Positions 10,463-20,929 of a DNA stretch of 64,000 nucleotides are shown here, piece by piece. Below the pieces are notes generated by a model. It ran no database searches, was not told the origin of the DNA, and was given only the letters and a program-made list of their open reading frames with translations. The stretch lies in NCBI GenBank assembly GCA_031772625.1, contig CM062805.1:802619592-802683591 (forward strand), written 5' to 3'. The position numbers and the translations under genes are program-made. Origin of the DNA: Pinus tabuliformis. Taxonomy: Eukaryota > Streptophyta > Pinopsida > Pinales > Pinaceae. Numbering within the stretch: the stretch's first letter is position 1; every line of letters starts with the position of its first letter.

Positions 10463-11927
10463 TGTTGAGTCTTGAAAATGTCATTCATTTCCATTACAAT
10501 TTCACTATTATGTCCATTATATCACCTCCATTTCACCTCCATTTCACTACTATGTAACCACATTCATCCCACTTTCATTATCATTGGGCCACCTTTATGT
10601 TTTTCCAATCTTTATTATTCCTAAGCCTTTTAAGTGATTTGTGGTTAAACATTAGAAAATAATGTGCATATGCTTATACCTAACAAATGGGTTGAGATTG
10701 TTGACATGTGTAGGTTGAAAGGAGGCTTCTAGAAGACCTTTATGTGGCACTCTAAGGCCAAATTCGAATTTGAGTGGAAAGAATCATGGGATCATGAGGA
10801 TATTTGTCACATCTCCTAATTGTATTGTAACTCTAAGAAGACATGTGTCTTATCAGTTCCTATTTTGATTAGGACTCTAGAGGTAGAGGGAGAGATTCAT
10901 GGATTCTCATTAACGAGATGGCTCTCATCTTTTTGTATAAATAGGAGATCTCTCTCCTTCATTTGTTAGTCTTTAGTCCCTAGTTCTTAAGTTTTGTTCT
11001 TCCTTGATGGCTTTTGAAAGCTTTGGAGAACTTTGTTGTACTTTGTACTTTTGAAGAAATTGAATAAAGCTTTGATGTTCTCAACATGGAAGGAGATGTG
11101 AAGTAGATGTCATGGAGCATATTAGGATGTAAGGTAGAGTAGATTTCATTTTGTATATATTGCTTTGATTTCATTATGTTATTTGATTGCTTTCAAGTTT
11201 GATAGATTAGATTTTTCATTCATGCAATTTTAATTCATGCAAGTGTGTTTAATTTTGCTTTGATTTCATAGGTGGTGGGGGGGGCCTGCCTTGTATAGTT
11301 GTCACTTTAATTTCTTGCATTTCTTTTTCTTATTTCATGTATATTAATGTACAAATGTCTTTTTAAATTGCTGCATTTTTTTTTTTTTTTTAAAACATGT
11401 ATATTAGTGTACATAAATTGCTTTCAAGTTGATTGTAGATTAGTGATGCACATAGCCTTTTAATGTACTAATGACGTGATAGAATCGTCTTGTCCTTTTG
11501 CTGAAGCAGCAAGGACATTGGGTCACATAGTCATTCTCTCATTATTTGATTATTGCATTTTATTTCAATTGAACTAGTTGTATATTTACACTTTTGTTTA
11601 AATACTAACTCCATCAATAACATGTTTTAAGTTCTTTTGAAGTGCTAAGTTTTGGAAATTACCATTAGGGACAAAGGCCTTGTCTTGAAATCTTTATCCA
11701 TACTTGTCCTTTAAAAGTATTCTTAAGACCTTAGAATAGGACTTCCATTTGCATTAAACACTTTAGAAAACCAACAAGAACAAAACCCCAAAAACAACAT
11801 AAACTATAAAACAATGAATTAAAAGAAAGGTTAACTAAGCACATATAGTGCACCACACTTCATCAGTTTACGATACCCAGATTGATAATTTATGTAGAGC
11901 AATTTAAGACGTTAAATTGACTAGACA
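10463..11927 (+). mobile_element. Solo LTR of an unrelated LTR retrotransposon
   Basis: 1465 bp beginning TGTTGAGTCTTGAAAATGTC and ending GACTAGACA, flanked by exact AGCTT duplications at 10458-10462 and 11928-11932. No internal region, primer-binding site or polypurine tract follows, so it is a solo LTR left by recombination between two LTRs. A TATA box at 10936-10943 and an AATAAA signal at 11063-11068 give + orientation: U3 ~10463-10960, then R and a long U5. A short direct repeat around ATGTATATTA(A/G)TGTACA occurs at ~11337 and ~11397 beside a T-run. The parent family is not identified and no other copy is in the window. It is younger than A1. Confidence 0.9.
10936..10943 (+). promoter_or_regulatory. 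TATA box of the solo LTR
   Basis: TATAAATA about 475 bp into the LTR, with AATAAA about 120 bp downstream: the spacing of an LTR promoter followed by a short R region. Confidence 0.6.
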
Positions 11928-12786
11928 AGCTTCCAGTTACCTGCTCCCTTACTTACCCAGCTTCACCAAGTACCTGTAAGATCACAGAAGAAGAAAACTA
12001 TACAAAGACATGGATTTATATTGATAAATAACTTAGGATCAGATTTAAGTTAACCATACAAATGTAACAAGCATCAATGATACAAAAGCATGGAGGAGAA
12101 ACTCAAATAGTTTTATTGATATAAAAGAAGATCCAGGAGGAGTTACAACCGATGATTCCTGACCCAGCATCAACCTCCCAGCAAAGAAGTCCCTTCTTCA
12201 CCCCCAACAAAGCATAGATCACCCAATTCTCTGATGTTTATCTCAAAACCAACAGCAATTCCTTACAATGTGCAAAATTCCAGCCTCTGGATCTCTGGGA
12301 TGATGGATCCATATATAGATGTATGCAAGGAAGATGAGTCAGCTTATGATTTGATTAGTGGCTTCTCTCTGCCAGTTCTTGCTTCCACTTGGAGACTGAA
12401 GGCCTCTTACTCATCCTTGGTCGAATTTAGTGAGGCAAGTGTCATTGGAGAAGATTCTGGAAGCTTCCATTGTCTCTCCACCTCGCGGAATGACACTGCC
12501 ACTTGTCATTTCCCACTCAACGCACCCTGGTAGTGCATTTAGGTGTGTTGCAACACACCTAGCTAGTGGGTTTAGGTGCTATGCAACGTACTTAGCTAGT
12601 GGAGCAGCTGAAATGATCCTGTTTTGACTTATTCTGAGTAGTTTCTGGTGGAGAACTTCTGGGAGAAGCTGTAATTTTTTGACCTTGTTCCTTTAGGGGT
12701 TGGAACAACACTTTTAGGGACTTAGGAGCCCTTGGTTTATGGACATTTCATGCTTAGACCTGTAAGGCACAAAAATGTCTATAACA

Positions 12787-12829
12787 GAGGTTCAAGCAAA
12801 CTCCTCGACATAGCACTGTCATACACTTT
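12787..12829 (+). mobile_element. Chromovirus B LTR sliver between A1 and A2
   Basis: 43 bp left between two independent insertions. The first five bases are the GAGGT duplication of A1. It joins the B LTR pieces at 2155-3532 and 20573-~20905. Confidence 0.7.
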
Positions 12830-13858
12830 TGTTATCGGGAAAAGTGTCTATTTAGAACTACTCTATCCCACTAAGGTGTGACGGCTACCTTAGAAACAAA
12901 CAGAGAAAACTAATTTTGTTTCTTCTTTATGAACTATAAACAAAGAGGAATAGGATGAACCAACCTATGTCTTGCGCTAGTCCTTTGATCCAATCTCTCT
13001 CCTCTTTGACAGCTTCCAGCTACCTGCTTCCTTACTTGCTCAGCTTCACCAAGTACCTGTAAGATCACAGAAGAAGGAAACTATACAAATACATGGGTTT
13101 ATATTCATAAATAACTTAGGATCAGATTTAAGTTAACCATACAAATGTAACAAGCATCAATGAAACACAAGCATGGAGAAGAAACTCAAATAGTTTTATT
13201 GATATTCAAGAAGATCCAGGAGGAGTTACAACCGATGATTCCTGACCCAGCATCAACCTCCCAGCAAAGAATTCCCTTCTTCACCCCCAACAAAGCATAG
13301 ATCACCCAATTCTCTGATATGTATCTCAAAACCAACGGCAATTCCTTACAATGTGCCTCTGGATCTCTAGGATGAGGGATCCATATATAGATGTATGCAA
13401 GGAGTATGAGTCAGCTCATGATTTGATTAGTGGCTTCTCTCTGTCAGTTCTTGCTTCCACTTGGAGTTTGAAAGACTCTTACTCATCCTTGGTCGAATTC
13501 AGTGAGGCAAGTGTCATTGGAGAAGATTCTGGAAGCTTCCATTGTCTCTCCACCTTGTGGAATGACACTTCCACTTGTCATTTCCCACTCAACGCACCCT
13601 GGTAGTGCATTTAGGTGCGTTGCAATGCACCTAGCTAGTGGACTTAGGTGCTATGGAACGCACTTGGCTAGTGGAGCAGCTGAAATGATCCTGTTTTGAC
13701 TTATTCTGAGCAGTTTCTGGTGGAGAACTTCTGGGAGAAGCTGTAATTTGTTGACCTTGTTCCTTTAGGAGTTAGAACAACACTTCTAGGGACTTAGGAG
13801 CCCTTGGTTTATGGAGATTTCATGCTTAGAGCTGTAAGGTACAAAAATGTCTACAACA
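12830..13858 (-). repeat. A2 3' LTR
   Basis: 1029 bp, TGTTATCGGG to CTACAACA, followed by the polypurine tract. It holds the 33-bp U3 repeats at 13613 and 13646 and a TATA box (CTATATATG, minus strand) near 13380-13390. Confidence 0.93.
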
Positions 13859-13872
13859 GTTGCCCCCTAAAG
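13859..13872 (-). promoter_or_regulatory. A2 polypurine tract
   Basis: CTTTAGGGGGCAAC on the minus strand next to the 3' LTR, identical to A1, A3 and A4. Confidence 0.85.
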
Positions 13873-15023
13873 TATGAGGCCGTTTATCTGGTGAAATGCT
13901 TTATTAGGAGGATCCGAAGTTCTTTCAATGCTGGGAGGAGACCTGTAATAAGATACAATACAATACATTATCTTCATAATGTTTTCATGATCTAGCTGAG
14001 GCGGGCATTCCCATGCTCAGCTTTATAAATTCATTTTCATGTACATAGGACACACAATCGTCTGATGGTAGACTGATGATTCTGATAGAGCCATCATCCT
14101 TTTGGTAGGATGATTATCTGTGCTGCAATGCTGTACATTTCAATGTCTTTATTTTCCTGAATATATATCGCAGCCCGGATGGATGAAACTAGATCCGGGG
14201 TCTTCAATCTCGTTCAATCTTCACTCGAAGTACAAGTCGATCCATGTGAGAAATTTTTTGAAGTCGAACATGGAAAGACATCGCTTGATTACCAGTCAAT
14301 GATGTAAACTGTTAACAAGCGCGCGAGGAATCACCGATAATGATAATGACCCTCAAGGTACTGTAGTACAATTCACGGGGTGTGAATAAAGGAATTGGTG
14401 TCGAACACCACGCAAAATCTTTCGGTCGAAGTTCATTGATGTAAAGCTGTCGCCGGAAGTGAGAAACTTGCCTTTGAGGCATGCACGCTTCAAAGTACTG
14501 AATGGCTTGTTCCTAGATCAACTTATTGGATAATGAGCTGATGTCGACAAGAAGTGATCCGTCATATGAGGGCCTTAATGAATCCCACATCAATGACACG
14601 GAACGGAGCAAATGATTTTGATGGAGGTGAAAATGATCTGATGATATATGGTTCAGGGTGGCGGTCATGAAAGAATGGAGTATAATGTATGGTAGTGGGC
14701 GGGACACAGGTGACCTTTCTGGATGACTTCTCTTGAACATGTCGGAGACACTGATGTGATGGATTGGTAGCATTAACCCCAAAAGTGGATGGTATGGCAT
14801 GACCATGGCGATGTGACCGGTGAATGAAATAACCCAACCTGACTCGGGAACGGAGCGGAAGTGTCATGTTCAAGAGCGACTTGCTACCAATAAAGATTCT
14901 TTGAGTTTTCTTCCCAATTTTTCCCCAGTCATTGCTGACCAGTACCTCTTTATTTTTGTCAAGCTTGAGGAGGATAACATATGCTTGTTCTATAATTTTC
15001 CCTTCGGGCAAACCCATCGCTAT
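13873..15023 (-). other. A2 conserved 3' block
   Basis: The same block as in A1, A3 and A4, with the AGCTGAG/CTCAGCT hairpin near 13993-14024. A reading frame of 151 codons (15017 to 14562, minus) begins MGLPEGKIIEQAYVILLKLD and resembles no domain I know. Related frames occur in the other copies. Whether it is translated is unclear. Confidence 0.5.
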
Positions 15024-15765
15024 GTTTTAACGAGCCTAGCGATAGTGAAACTCGTTCTCGTCTAAAGACAAGTTTTTCACTATTAATCTTTTTAGCGAGT
15101 CTAACGACAAAGATAACTCGGTCCTTTTCATTTTTAGAGAGTCTGAAGAGGTACATAAAGGTAACTCCAAAATTCCTTTTTCGTCATCTAATCCCTTAAG
15201 TCCGAAAAAGTATAAAACAATACAAAAGGGATGAATTTTCGATTAGCTTTAACGAGCCGAACAAAACAAGCGCTTGATCGTTTTATGGAATAATCCCTCA
15301 GGTCCAAAAAGATTAAAATTTAGAGGAGGGATAGCACTTCCCATCGCTTTAATGAGCTGGAAGGCCAGAACTCGACAATCTTTTCATATTTTACGAGTCA
15401 GAAAAGAGCTTAAAGAAGACTCGTCTTTTGAGGAACGAGTGATAAAATGGGTAGCAGCTGATTCCAGGTAAGGTTTGGAATTTTCCAATCACAGCAGTGT
15501 CACAAGGATGGCTAGTGAAATCACTCTTTGTAGCTGTTCCTCAAAATGGGTAAACAATCAAATGGAGGTGAATGATCGGCCAATGGAAAAGTGGAGGTGA
15601 CGGTGCAAACACGACCAAGGCTTTAAATGCTGAAGTGCTACATTCACGGGGGTTATTTACCAGGGGATAGTTCATTTTTTAATGAGCTTAAACACGGGTA
15701 GAAACATTTGCTCGGTGCAGGTTTATTTTTTAACGAGCTTGAACCTTGCGGTAACACTGCTCGAT
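15024..15765 (-). repeat. A2 array of ACGAG/CTCGT short hairpins
   Basis: The same succession of TTTTAACGAG and CTCG words as in A1, for example near 15030-15060, 15245-15275 and 15727-15762. Conserved layout across four elements. Confidence 0.6.
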
Positions 15766-16269
15766 TAATCCAGTCATATGATAAGAATGTCTCATATAAA
15801 AATGGCAACTTTTAGATTTTTGCCCCACATCCTTTCTTTATACAAGTTAGGTAACGACTAATCTAAAAAATAGATAAATAATCGCTCTTTGCTTGCACTC
15901 CAAAAGGTTTGCATGCCCCCAGGTATAAAAGAGAGTTTCAAGGTCAACCTCTATTCGAGTTGACAAAACATTTGTTTTATGAGGAAGGGTATACCTCTTA
16001 CAAGCTACCCAAAGATTTTTCTATTCGCGGCGCAAACAAAACACTTCTTCGGCGATGTCTACCGAGATAAACAAAGGTGTGTGGCGGCGCTCGCCAACTC
16101 TCATAACTTTGACAAGAGAATCTTGTACTAGAATAACCCCCTCTTCCAATCATGGACGGGGGTACAGACTAGGCATATTCTCCCACGGAAAACTACTCTA
16201 TACCCGAAGTTTTCCTGCCGAAGCAGACCAGGACGCATGCCCCCTGGGTTTCAGTCATATCCCTCTGAA
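15766..16269 (-). other. A2 segment between hairpin array and protease
   Basis: Non-coding as far as I can see. Matches A1 6501-7026, including GTTTGCATGCCCCCAGGTAT. Confidence 0.5.
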
Positions 16270-16629
16270 TTACTCGCGCTCATCGGGAGGACGGACTGGA
16301 GATTGAGACATTTCTTGCGTGAAAAGACCATTTAGGGATGGTATATGACTATTTGCTATGCGTGATCTGGGAAATGAAAGCTGGCCCATGAGCTTGACCA
16401 CTCTTCCTTTGTGCGGAAAACACATTACTCTAAAGAGTGAGGAGATAATGGCTCCCATGCAATAAATATAGTCTCGTCCAAGGAGTAGGTTATAATCCAA
16501 GGGTCCTTGAACTACCATTACGTTCATGCGAACTGTCTTCCTTCTCAATGTTATGGGCACATCGGGAAGGATCCCTAAAGGTCGACTGGTTCCTTTATCA
16601 AAGCCTGTCAGATTTCTCATCTCAGGCAA
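16270..16629 (-). pseudogene. A2 retropepsin, C-terminal part
   Basis: Continues the protease begun at the end of 16654-17808: MRNLTGFDKGTSRPLGIL, then GPLDYNLLLGRDYIYCMGA and FPHKGRVVKL. Close match to A1 7027-7434 and A4 58665-58910. Part of a fossil element. Confidence 0.75.
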
Positions 16630-16653
16630 AAGAGATGGCGAACCAAGCGCTTT

Positions 16654-17808
16654 CTAAGCAGTAGAGGAAAGGATACTCACAGAAGCCCCCTCATCTATGA
16701 TGGTACCAGCCATGGCCATTCTATATATTTGAACGATAATTCGGAATGGTACACTTGCTGGTAAACGGGGTCTGCCTAGTTGATTCCAGTCGAAGGAGAC
16801 AACTAGGTTGCTTGGAGGTGGGACCGAATAGACGGCCAGGTATGGCTCTGAAGAACTTCCTTCTTGTGGTAAAGGAATGGGTAGATTTCTCCCATGTTCG
16901 TCGGAGTCTGTGCTTATGAAGAGAATTTGGACGGTGTCATCCTTGTTCTCTTCAGTGACTGTATCATCTGAAGATGAAACCTTTGAAGGCAAGACCAGGT
17001 CAACTGCCACCTCGACCTTTTGACTTTCATCTGGTATGGATCCAGATGGTTTATCTTCCATGATAGGCACTTCAGCCGACCACCTGATCGGGCCAGCTGG
17101 ATTCTCAACTAGTGACGGACTTGGCAAGAGTTTTTTATATCTAGGAGGAAGTCGTAACGGTGAAACCGGACGATCATCCAAAACTCTTTTAGCGTCGTCT
17201 AAGAAGGGACAATGGTGGACGACATGATTGCCTTCGCACAATTTACAAGGAAATCTAGCTTTCCCTTTTTGTCCTGGGGCTTCACTTTCACTAGTTGACG
17301 GTGTGCTTTCAACATGATCATCAGAGGTTGATGACACCGGATTGTGCAAACGAGGAGACCAGTCCCTTAGTATCAGGGGGATGCAAGGACAATCTCTGTG
17401 AAAGTGGTCTCCTTTGCAAATGACACATGGCGATTTAGGCCTGGTCGGTGCAGTGTGTGGATTTTCGTTAGTCGACACTCGTTTTCCCCCATTCGCCTTT
17501 GGCTCCTTCTTCTCCTTAGGAACTTGGCTTTTAGATTTACCAGCTCCATCAAGCGAAGAGGAAGGAGGAGAGGAAGAATTAGAGGAAGTAGAAGGCTGGT
17601 GGGCAACTCTGGACTTGTCTAATTGCTGATTCGATTGTTCAGGAATAGTGGTGTTCTGAACGACAGAGGTTGAGAAGAGCCATACGGGCAAACCAATTGT
17701 CAGTTCTGGAAGCGACAATGTGGCCATATGGGGCGCACCAACATCTCCCCAAGAGGAGAAGGGACTAGGATTTCCACCAAGGGGAATTCCTTGGTTGGTA
17801 CGCTCCAT
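16654..17808 (-). CDS. A2 zinc-knuckle / protease-start protein
   Basis: Longest open copy of this protein (384 codons). Residues 1-~50 start MERTNQGIPLGGNPSPFSSW and include a hydrophobic patch. Residues ~60-110 are rich in Ser, Pro and Lys. Knuckle one (CVICKGDHFHRDC) lies near residue 128 and knuckle two (CKLCEGNHVVHHC) near 186, both C-x2-C-x3-H-x4-C. An acidic/Ser linker follows, and the last ~20 residues enter the retropepsin at TIIDEGASVSIL. No capsid (retrotransposon gag) domain is visible, which sets it apart from A3. I infer an RNA-binding protein used when the element's RNA is packaged in trans. Fossil status as for A2. Confidence 0.78.
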   Translation of the reverse strand: MERTNQGIPLGGNPSPFSSWGDVGAPHMATLSLPELTIGLPVWLFSTSVVQNTTIPEQSNQQLDKSRVAHQPSTSSNSSSPPSSSLDGAGKSKSQVPKEKKEPKANGGKRVSTNENPHTAPTRPKSPCVICKGDHFHRDCPCIPLILRDWSPRLHNPVSSTSDDHVESTPSTSESEAPGQKGKARFPCKLCEGNHVVHHCPFLDDAKRVLDDRPVSPLRLPPRYKKLLPSPSLVENPAGPIRWSAEVPIMEDKPSGSIPDESQKVEVAVDLVLPSKVSSSDDTVTEENKDDTVQILFISTDSDEHGRNLPIPLPQEGSSSEPYLAVYSVPPPSNLVVSFDWNQLGRPRLPASVPFRIIVQIYRMAMAGTIIDEGASVSILSSTA

Positions 17809-17819
17809 TTTCTCAACCC

Positions 17820-19512
17820 AAGATCAACATAGGAAAGGGGTTTGAATATTCCATTTAAAATAAATTTTAACACGCCTTGAGACAACTTGTTTTTTCAGTT
17901 TTTAAGAGTCGAGAAAAAACGAAAGATGACTCTAGTCTCCTTCGATTTTTAATGAGCCTGAAGTGACAAGTGCTCAGATGGACCTTTTCCGTTAAGGAGT
18001 CTGAAAAGAAACGAAAGGGACTGCTCTTGAGGTCTAGGTAGAGGGAGTACCAAACCAATCGCAAAACTGTAGAATACTTTTTACGGTACGACAGTAAATC
18101 TTCCTGAATGTTGTGTTCGGTGCATTGCGATCAGTAGGGCGGCCGACATGGATTCCTATGGATAAAGGTTTTAAGCCTATAGGCATCTCCCAATATATAC
18201 TCGACGGTACGTGGGAGCACAAGTCCGTACTGGAACTTATCATCTCAAAGTGGAGGAATCACCCAACCATAAGTGAGGACAACAGTTACCAGGCTTTACG
18301 ACGCCAGAATACGTCTCTAGCCTAGACCTCTAAATGTTGTGCGTTAAGTTCCAAAGCATTATTAGGTTCATTGGATTTATTTTAAGTTGATATTTCTTAT
18401 GAAGTTTTCCTTTTGGGTTCACTACGAGATGTAGATGTAATTCCTAAAATGCAATCTAAAGATGATAAACAAGCTTTTATCTCTTTTCAGCAATGAAAAT
18501 CCTAGCTACTAGGGGAAAAGAAAGACACAATCTTTTCGCAAAGGGCAAAGAGCACACTGTAAATGCACTTTCCTAAATCAAGCCAAATATACTGTCACTA
18601 TGCAAATGCACATGCATGTATTTGTTTTTCACTTTCTTAATATTGATGCCTAAAAATAAAGTTGATGTACAAATCTGAATTTGCTTTCAAGCGACAAACA
18701 TAAACAAGCTTCTTTTCGAAATCAAAAGGTAGAGATGATTACGACACTTTATGATTTTGAAATAAATACTCGTTTTGACACTAGAAAGTCACAAATTCAA
18801 ACCAAAGGAAAAATTAAAAGCATAATCGACTATCAACAGCAAATTAACTTTCTCCTATGATCAAAGTCGACACTTGCGACGGATCTAAATCAAAGGACGA
18901 CAGTACGACTATTCTACTTTTGCAATGGAAAACTGTAAACGACTCAACAAACACATAAAAATGTCTATAGTTCTTTTGTACAACTGAGGCGGAATATCAG
19001 TAAGGAAAAGGGGTTTGAAACAGTCAAATACTGATCACAGGCTGCAAAAATTAGAGACAAAACTGGAAAGAATGAAGCAAAGGACCTCAGCTGCACAAGG
19101 CTAGGGTGATCAGCGCACCTGTTACACAGAGAAACTGCAATGCAGCGTAGGTAGCCCTCTCGGGAAGTGCGTTGAAATGCAGAACCTCTTCACAGAGCCT
19201 GCGCTGGGGTAGAAACGAGAATTCTATCCAGGTTCTAGGTCACGGTTTGCAGTTTAATCTTTCGTTTTTGGCTGAGTAAAATCAATCAGTAATGCACAAT
19301 CAGAGGTAGATCTAAGGGGGGGTCTAAGAGCTATCACAAGGGCAATCAGTTAGTTTATGAATCAGCTGTTCAAATCATAAACAGATCCAGTGAATGGATT
19401 GAAGCAGCAGATGTCTACTTTGCATTTGTTAATGGCAAATGCAGTTCGATTGCTACTTCTAAGTTTATGAAACAAATAACAAGAGAAACACAAACAAACT
19501 AACTAGACACGA
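17820..19512 (-). other. A2 5' leader
   Basis: Matches the A1 leader block for block: GAGTC/GACTC words (~17905-18010), the GGGCGGCCGACA block (~18133-18227), the GACG...CGTCTCTAG motif (18296-18322) and GCGC-type words (~19110-19210). No gene seen. Confidence 0.6.
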
Positions 19513-19530
19513 TCCCCAGTGGAGTCGCCA
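19513..19530 (-). promoter_or_regulatory. A2 primer-binding site
   Basis: TGGCGACTCCACTGGGGA on the minus strand, 3 bp from the 5' LTR. Confidence 0.8.
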
Positions 19531-19533
19531 TTT

Positions 19534-20572
19534 TGTTATCGGAAAAGTGTCTATTTAGAACTACTCTATCCCACTAAGGTGTGACAGCTACCTTAGAAAC
19601 AAACAGAGAAAACTACTTTTTTTTCTTCTTTATGAACTATAAACAAAGAGGAATAGGATGAGCCAACCTGTGTCTTGGGCTAGTCCTTCGATCCAATCTC
19701 TCTCCTCTTTGACAGCTTCCAGCTACCTGCTCCCTTACTTGCCCAGCTTCACCAAGTACCTGTAAGATCACAGAAGAAGGAAACTATACAAAGACATGGG
19801 TTTATATTCATAAATAACTTAGGATCAGATTTAAGTTAACCATACAAATGTAACAAGCATCAATGAAGCACAAGCATGGAGAAGAAACTCAAATAGTTTT
19901 ATTGATATTCAAGAAGATCCAGGAGGAGTTACAACTGATGATTCCTAACCCAGCATCAACCTCCCAGCAAAGAAGTCCCTTCTTCACCCCCAACAAAGCA
20001 TAGATCACCCAATTCTCTAATATGTATCTCAAAACCAACAACAATTCCTTACAATGTGCAAAATTCCAGCCTCTGGATCTCTGGGATGAGGGATCCATAT
20101 ATAGATGTATGCAAGGAGGATGAGTCAGCTCATGTTTTGATTGGTGGCTTCTCTCTATCAGTTCTTGCTTCCACTTGGAGACTGAAAGCCTCTTACTCAT
20201 CCTTGGTCGAATTCAATGAGGCAAGTGTCATTGGAGAAGATTCTGGAAGCTTCCATTGTCTCTCCACCTCGTGGAATGACACTGCCACTTGTCATTTCCC
20301 GCTCAACGCACCCTGGTAGTGCATTTAGGTGCGTTGCAACGCACCTAGCTAGTGGACTTAGGTGCTATGCAACACACTTGGCTAGTGGAGCAGCTGAAAT
20401 GATATTGTTTTGACTTATTCTGAGCAGTTTCTGTTGGAGAAATTCTGGGAGAAGCTGTAATTTGTTGACCTTGTTCCTTTAGGAGATAGAACAACAATTC
20501 TAGGGACTTAGGAGCCCTTGGTTTATGGAAATTTCATGCTTGGAGCTGTAAGGCACAAAAATTTCTATAACA
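19534..20572 (-). repeat. A2 5' LTR
   Basis: 1039 bp, TGTTATCGG to CTATAACA, about 96% like its partner by eye. The perfect 20-bp U3 palindrome is at 20327-20346. Confidence 0.93.
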
Positions 20573-20905
20573 ACTGTGACCCTCAAAGGTCGAGTTTCAG
20601 TAAGGAGAGTTTGTGCACTCCATTCCTACTGACTTCTTTCTATTTAAGTGAGTCTCAAATCGAGCTCACTATTGTAAAAACTCTGCTTGAAAACATAATA
20701 GAGAGGCCACCATTGAAAGGTTGGACCAAGAGACATAGCCCAGGAGCATTGGGTGAAATCCTTATTAAGCTTGTTTTGTTTACATGTTTGACTATTATGT
20801 TTTCTCTTATTGCCTCAGTGTCTATGTATTCTAGCAATCTTATTGATCTATTGCATAAGTAACATAGGGACATCCATGCACATGAGTCTATAATACCTTT
20901 AATTA
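20573..20905 (+). mobile_element. Chromovirus B LTR, right-hand end
   Basis: Matches the reverse complement of the outer LTR end of chromovirus C (~51340-51690), including GAGTTTGTGCACTCCA and CACATGAGTCTATAATACC. Similarity stops near 20905, where the D1 relic begins. The exact LTR end is not resolved. Confidence 0.7.
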
Positions 20906-20929
20906 TTTGTCCTAGATAATTTCCAGATC

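Larger units (their letters stand above)
3533..12786 (-). mobile_element. A1: non-autonomous Tat-related LTR retrotransposon
   Basis: This full-length element has LTRs at 3533-4572 and 10277-12786, flanked by a 5-bp target duplication GAGGT at 3528-3532 and 12787-12791. Orientation is minus: the polypurine tract abuts the left LTR and the primer-binding site abuts the right LTR. Removing the nested solo LTR and its duplication leaves about 7.78 kb, the same as A2 and A4. The only coding parts are a zinc-knuckle protein and a retropepsin; no RT, RNase H or integrase is recognisable. LTRs differ by about 3% over the first ~285 bp by eye, so the insertion is fairly young. The coding part is broken in several places. 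It sits inside the LTR of chromovirus B. Confidence 0.9.
10277..12786 (-). repeat. A1 5' LTR, split by a solo LTR
   Basis: LTR halves 10277-10462 and 11928-12786 flank the nested solo LTR, which has an AGCTT target duplication. The start TGTTGCCGGG and end CTATAACA match the other LTRs. The first 285 bp differ from the left LTR at about 8 positions by eye. Confidence 0.9.
12830..20572 (-). mobile_element. A2: non-autonomous Tat-related LTR retrotransposon
   Basis: 7743 bp with LTRs 12830-13858 and 19534-20572 and no nested insert. The flanks ACTTT (12825-12829) and ACTGT (20573-20577) are a slightly drifted 5-bp target duplication. Coding content is one zinc-knuckle/protease protein on the minus strand; no RT or integrase. 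The two LTRs differ by about 4% over the first ~290 bp by eye. This is the cleanest example of the A1/A2/A4 class, with few breaks in its coding part. It lies in the same B LTR as A1, only 43 bp away. Confidence 0.92.
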
